A stretch of 19,262 bases of DNA from an uncultured Selenomonadales bacterium (GTDB taxonomy: Bacteria; Bacillota; Negativicutes; Selenomonadales; Selenomonadaceae), in assembly GCA_937901445.1 (NCBI GenBank), contig CALDHY010000028.1, positions 1 through 19,262 of the forward strand. The letters are read 5' to 3'. Below, in pieces: positions 15,450-19,262 of this stretch (within the stretch, counting starts at the first letter, position 1; each line of letters begins with the position of its first letter). The notes below the pieces were generated by a model. It worked only from the letters and a program-made list of their open reading frames with translations, searched no databases and had not been told where the DNA came from. The position numbers and the translations under genes are program-made.

Positions 15450-16364
15450 CTAATCAATCAAGCTGCGCAGTTTCAATTTATAGTCAGCCTTTTCAGTGCG
15501 TAAAAGTTTTTTGATCTTGCGAATCTCTTGCAGAGCGGCAAATTCTCCGGCGGCGGCGGCTTTTCTGTACCAACGCAGGGCGCGGGGATATTGTTTGTGT
15601 TCGGTGTAAAGGTTGCCCATTACTTGCAGGGCGTAAGTACTGCCGCCGTTAATCGCTTTTTTTATCCAATAGTACGCCTTGTCAAAATTTCCTGAATAAG
15701 TAATCATAAGCCCCAAATTTGCCATTGCGTCAACATAGCCCAATTTTGACGCCCTGAAATAACACTCTTCAGCCTTTTCAAAATTTTGGTTAAAAAAGTA
15801 CAAGTTGCCCAATTGGTTTAAAGAATCAGTATCGCCCATTTCGACGGCTTTTTCAAAAAATTCTATTGCCTTTTGAATGTGGTTGCGTATTGCGTCCGCC
15901 TCAACATAATAATTTGCAAGTTCGAGGACAGATTTTAAATCCGTGCAACTTTCGGCTTTATCAACCCAAAATTTTGCGGCTTTTCTGTTTTTGTAGTGAA
16001 TTTTATAAATTCCTGAAAGATTCATCATCGCCGTAACGTCGCCCAATTCGGCGGCGCGTTTGTACCAATCCAACGCCGGCGCGTAGTCATTTTGCGTTTC
16101 GTAAATATAGCCGAGATTGTTTATGGCTACGACGTTATTAAATTCTGCCGCCTTTTTAAACCAGTAAACAGCTTTTTCAACGTCCTGTTTAATACCGTGT
16201 TCGCCGTCAAAATATAAATTGCCGCAAGCCGTCATTGCCGGTACAATCCCTGCTTCAGCCGCCTTCAGATAATATTTTAACGCCGTGATTTTATCGCCCA
16301 TTTCTGAAAAATCTTGTGCTAATTCGTAATTTTTTTTGTCGTTTTCTGAATATGTGTGGTACAT
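15450..16364 (-). CDS. Sel1-like (TPR-type) repeat protein
   Basis: A 304-residue protein made almost wholly of about eight Sel1-like/TPR helical repeats of roughly 34-36 residues, with recurring patterns such as A(L/V)xWYKRAAELGDVxAMxNLG. It has no signal peptide or membrane segment, so it is probably a cytoplasmic scaffold that binds other proteins or peptides. The partner is unknown. The ATG at 16364 is preceded by a weak GGGTG. It lies 15 bases after the second ATPase gene, so it is the last gene of the transporter operon, which is unusual company for an ABC importer. The final 40 residues are basic and lysine-rich. A hairpin with T-run follows. Confidence 0.85.
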   Translation of the reverse strand: MYHTYSENDKKNYELAQDFSEMGDKITALKYYLKAAEAGIVPAMTACGNLYFDGEHGIKQDVEKAVYWFKKAAEFNNVVAINNLGYIYETQNDYAPALDWYKRAAELGDVTAMMNLSGIYKIHYKNRKAAKFWVDKAESCTDLKSVLELANYYVEADAIRNHIQKAIEFFEKAVEMGDTDSLNQLGNLYFFNQNFEKAEECYFRASKLGYVDAMANLGLMITYSGNFDKAYYWIKKAINGGSTYALQVMGNLYTEHKQYPRALRWYRKAAAAGEFAALQEIRKIKKLLRTEKADYKLKLRSLID

Positions 16365-16379
16365 AGTTGCACCCGCTTT

Positions 16380-17015
16380 CTAAAATTCAAAAACTTTATC
16401 GCTGATTTCATTTAAAATCTTAAAATCGTGAGTAATGAAAAGCATTGCAAGTTTCTTTTCGGTACAAAGGCGGCGCAACAATTTAACAATTTGAGTTTGC
16501 GTTGTAACGTCAAGGGCTGAAGTTGCCTCGTCGCAGATTAATAATTTTGGCGAAATAGAAATTGCCCTTGCTATCGCCGCGCGTTGACATTGCCCGCCGG
16601 AAACTTCGTGAGGATATCTTTCTACAAAGTCCGGCGTTAATCCTACTTCAGCCAATAAATTTTTTATTTCGGCGTCAATATTTTTGAAATTGAAATTTCG
16701 CAGAGGCTCAGCGATACTCCAGCCCAAAGTCCGGCGCGGGTCAAATGAATCTTCAGGCAGTTGAAAAATCATTTGCATTTTGGCGTAGACAGATTTTAAA
16801 TTTTTTGTATTGGTAATATCTTGCCCGTCCAAAATAATTTGCCCGCCGTCGGCAGGAATAAAACGCGCTATAATCCTTGCAAGCGTGGATTTACCGCAAC
16901 CGCTGCGTCCGACAATCCCTAAACATTTGCCCGCGTTAATTTCAAAATTTACATTATCAAAAATTAATCTTTCGCCGAAACTTTTTTTTAAATTTCTAAC
17001 TTCCAAAATTGCCAT
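16380..17015 (-). CDS. ABC transporter ATP-binding protein, OppF/NikE-like
   Basis: A 211-residue nucleotide-binding subunit of a peptide/nickel-type importer. Walker A is GRSGCGKST (36-44), the Q-loop is Q85 in MIFQ, the signature is VSGGQCQR (138-145), Walker B is LLICDE (158-163) and the switch histidine is H196 in THD. The Q-loop region ...DSFDPRRT is characteristic of the OppF/DppF/NikE branch. The chain stops about 15 residues after the H-loop and so lacks the C-terminal oligopeptide/dipeptide extension of full-length OppF; it is also shorter than E. coli NikE. The ATG at 17015 has AGGAG upstream and lies 9 bases after the first ATPase gene, with which it probably pairs as a heterodimer. 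Confidence 0.88.
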   Translation of the reverse strand: MAILEVRNLKKSFGERLIFDNVNFEINAGKCLGIVGRSGCGKSTLARIIARFIPADGGQIILDGQDITNTKNLKSVYAKMQMIFQLPEDSFDPRRTLGWSIAEPLRNFNFKNIDAEIKNLLAEVGLTPDFVERYPHEVSGGQCQRAAIARAISISPKLLICDEATSALDVTTQTQIVKLLRRLCTEKKLAMLFITHDFKILNEISDKVFEF

Positions 17016-17024
17016 TGAAAACTC

Positions 17025-17681
17025 CTACAGTTGAAAAATTTCATCTGCAATATAATTCGCAACTTCCAAATTATGAGTAACCATTACGATTGAAACGCCG
17101 TATCGCTCGCGCAGTTTTAAAAATTCTTCAATGACGCTGTCTTGAGTTTCGGGATCCAGTGCGCTTGTCGGCTCGTCTGCCAATAAAATTTGCGGCTCCA
17201 AAATCATTGCCGCCAAAATTCCGGCGCGTTGCCCCATACCGCCGCTCAATCTGAAAGGATATTCGTCCAAAACTTTTTCTTCAAGGTTGATATTTTGCAT
17301 AATACTTTTTGCGCGTGAAATAAATTCTGCGCGGCTCCAGTTTTTGTGCGCTTGAACACTTTCAAAAATCTGCGCGCCTATCGTACGAATTGGGCAAAAC
17401 GACGCCGTTGCATTTTGAAAAATATAGCCTATCGATTCGCCCGCCAATTTTCGGCGTTCAGTATCTTCAAGGTAAGTAATGTTTCTGCCGTTGAAAAAAA
17501 TTTGCCCGCCGGTAATTCTGCCCGCGCCCAAAATTCCTGCAATCGCTTTTAGAATTGTAGATTTACCCGCGCCGCTTTGCCCGACGATAACAAAAATTTT
17601 GCCCTGCGCGACGGTAAAATTAATATTGTGGATAATTTCTTTTTCGCCGTATGAAATGCACAGATTTTCAACTTTCAACAT
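17025..17681 (-). CDS. ABC transporter ATP-binding protein, OppD/NikD-like
   Basis: A 218-residue nucleotide-binding subunit. Walker A is GQSGAGKST (34-42), the Q-loop is Q89 in YIFQN, the signature is LSGGMGQR (145-152), Walker B is ILLADE (165-170) and the switch histidine is H203 in THN. The signature with M after SGG is typical of the OppD/DppD/NikD branch. Like its partner it ends shortly after the H-loop with no C-terminal extension. Its ATG overlaps the stop of the solute-binding protein by one base (TAATG), so the two are coupled. The substrate must be inferred from the binding protein, and no permease gene lies beside it. Confidence 0.88.
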   Translation of the reverse strand: MLKVENLCISYGEKEIIHNINFTVAQGKIFVIVGQSGAGKSTILKAIAGILGAGRITGGQIFFNGRNITYLEDTERRKLAGESIGYIFQNATASFCPIRTIGAQIFESVQAHKNWSRAEFISRAKSIMQNINLEEKVLDEYPFRLSGGMGQRAGILAAMILEPQILLADEPTSALDPETQDSVIEEFLKLRERYGVSIVMVTHNLEVANYIADEIFQL

Positions 17682-19210
17682 TATTTTTTCTCCAGCGCGG
17701 GAGTTATTTCATAATAATCTGAAGGGTGCGCGGTAAAGCCTTCGACGTTCGGTTTCATTACGAAAGACATTTTCAAATGTGAGGCGTAGAATAACGCGCA
17801 GTCGTCCAAAATGTATTGCGTCATTTTTACGGCAAGTGCCGAACGTTCAGCCGCGTCAAAAGTATTGTGCAATTCGTTTTCATATTGGTTAACGTAGTAA
17901 TTGCTGTAATTTCCCGCGTTGTCAACCGCGCCTTCGACAATATGACTTGTGAAATAATATTCGGGGTCGCCCGTCGGAGCCGTAACAATCGCCTTTGAAA
18001 AAATATCGTATTCGCCGTTTTTCAAAAAAGTTTTATAGTTGTCGGTGGCGTTTACCTGTAAATCAATTCCGATTAACTTTAAATTCGCCTGCGCGGCTTC
18101 AGCCAAAAGCGGCAATTCTTGACGTGAAGTATAAGTTAAATAGCGCAGTCTTAAATTTTCGCCGTCTTTGTCAACGTAACCATCGCCGTCCGTGTCAACC
18201 CAGCCGCTTTCAGCCAAAAGTTTTTTTGCGCCTTCCAAATCGTAAGTAACGGCAGTAACAGCGTTATCGCCGAAAGTTAAATTGGCGGGGAAAGGTCCGA
18301 CTGCCGGTGTACCGTTGCCGCTAAGTAAAACTCTTGTAAAATTTTCTTTGTCAATCGCCATAGAAATTGCCTTGCGTACGTTTAAATCTTGCAGCGCGGG
18401 AGTATAAAAATTAAACGCGGCTTGATAAACTCTCGAAGTATCAACTTGACTGATTTTATATTGATTATTTTGGAAAAGTTGCAAGCTTGAATAGGGCAAA
18501 CCCTGTACCGCATCAAGTTCGCCGTTTTGCATTGCCATTGTTAAAGTATCGCCGTCTGTTATACTTTTGACGATAATTTTTTCAAGTTTAGGTTTAACTT
18601 CGCCCCAGTAATTTTCGTTTTTGGCAAGTTCAATTTCAGTATCTGAAACGTCAACGGCTTTATAAGGTCCAGTGCCAATAACAATTCCGTTATCAAATCC
18701 GGCGTCAACGTCGATAATGCAACCGTAAGGGTCGGAAAGATAATTTAACAGTGCGGGGACTTTTTCGGCAGATTTTATTGTAACGTATTGTCCGGCTTCT
18801 GCGATTGATTCAATTTTTAAATCACCCGGCGCGCGGTCATGAACTTTAATTAAATGTTCCAAGCATTTTTTAACCGCCTCGCCGTCAACTTTTTTACCGT
18901 TGCTGAAAACTACGTTATCTTTGATTTTTATTTGAAGTGTGAACTCGTCCATTTGCTCAAAACTTTCGGCAACCCACGGCTCCAGTTGCATTTGTTCATT
19001 GAACCTGAAAAGCGTTTCGCCAATACCGTAACGAATACAACTCCAGCCGCTGTAACTTTCGTGCGGATTAGTACCGGCGTTTTCCATTGCCACGCCGTAT
19101 GCAACCGTTCCATACGTGAAAGTCGTTTTATCTTCGACAGTATCATTTCCGCCGCAACCTGTAAATAAAATTCCCGTTGTCAGAATCGCCGCTACAATTT
19201 TTTTTCTCAT
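17681..19210 (-). CDS. Solute-binding lipoprotein of a peptide/nickel-type ABC importer (SBP_bac_5)
   Basis: A 509-residue extracytoplasmic binding protein of the SBP_bac_5 family (OppA/DppA/NikA). A lipoprotein signal is clear: basic N-terminus, hydrophobic stretch and lipobox LFTGC with lipidated C19. The family core includes GETLFRFNEQMQLEPWVAESF near the N-terminus, TGPYKAV, and VRKAISMAIDKENF. The DTDGDGYVDKDG loop, an EF-hand-like calcium motif, is often seen in this family. Whether the ligand is nickel, a metal chelate or a peptide cannot be settled from the sequence; the ATPase types and general resemblance to NikA-like proteins make nickel or a peptide plausible. The ATG at 19210 has AAAGGAG 10 bases upstream. 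The two permease genes usual for this family are not seen; they may lie upstream beyond the window. Confidence 0.9.
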   Translation of the reverse strand: MRKKIVAAILTTGILFTGCGGNDTVEDKTTFTYGTVAYGVAMENAGTNPHESYSGWSCIRYGIGETLFRFNEQMQLEPWVAESFEQMDEFTLQIKIKDNVVFSNGKKVDGEAVKKCLEHLIKVHDRAPGDLKIESIAEAGQYVTIKSAEKVPALLNYLSDPYGCIIDVDAGFDNGIVIGTGPYKAVDVSDTEIELAKNENYWGEVKPKLEKIIVKSITDGDTLTMAMQNGELDAVQGLPYSSLQLFQNNQYKISQVDTSRVYQAAFNFYTPALQDLNVRKAISMAIDKENFTRVLLSGNGTPAVGPFPANLTFGDNAVTAVTYDLEGAKKLLAESGWVDTDGDGYVDKDGENLRLRYLTYTSRQELPLLAEAAQANLKLIGIDLQVNATDNYKTFLKNGEYDIFSKAIVTAPTGDPEYYFTSHIVEGAVDNAGNYSNYYVNQYENELHNTFDAAERSALAVKMTQYILDDCALFYASHLKMSFVMKPNVEGFTAHPSDYYEITPALEKK

Positions 19211-19262
19211 TTGTCAATTTCTCCTTTTTTAGATTAAACTTTTTTTTATTTTAAATTTTTTT

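Noticed and set aside
19211..19262. Promoter for the solute-binding protein at the right edge
   Set aside because: The 52 bases are almost all A/T with many chance -10 matches, and the needed -35 would fall beyond the window.

Overview
The window is 19,262 bases of AT-rich bacterial DNA from a draft or metagenomic assembly. Bases 3-36 match the Illumina TruSeq index-read adapter, so the left edge is a library artefact. Gene content suggests a member of the Bacillota: Obg with a C-terminal OCT domain, ThyX rather than ThyA, an M18 aminopeptidase, and a lipoprotein-type solute-binding protein. I would guess Negativicutes, but no rRNA is present to decide this.

Left part (57-2490, plus strand): a UPF0756/DUF441 membrane protein, then a two-gene unit of an NYN-domain (PIN-like nuclease fold) protein with three repeated C-terminal modules, overlapping thyX by 4 bases. 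A structured terminator-like element follows thyX.

Centre (2669-9594, minus strand): one tight operon read as murD, murG, an McrB-like AAA+ ATPase, a DUF2357/PD-(D/E)XK nuclease with two C-terminal zinc ribbons, and dprA. Every junction is an overlap or a gap of 12 bases or fewer. A two-gene McrBC-like, probably type IV restriction system therefore sits between cell-wall genes and the DNA-uptake gene dprA. This is the most interesting part of the window.

Centre right (9820-13832, minus strand): an M18 metallo-aminopeptidase with its own promoter; obg with its own near-consensus promoter; and a pair made of a small secreted protein and a class I SAM methyltransferase. Between the aminopeptidase and murD lies a second composite element with the same architecture as the one after thyX.

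Right part (13906-19210, minus strand): an ABC-import operon (lipoprotein SBP, two short OppD/OppF-type ATPases, a Sel1-repeat protein) with no permease genes in view. A hairpin with a T-run follows, overlapping a near-consensus promoter, and then putP. No gap between genes exceeds 300 bases. I see no tRNA, rRNA, CRISPR array, transposase or phage gene.
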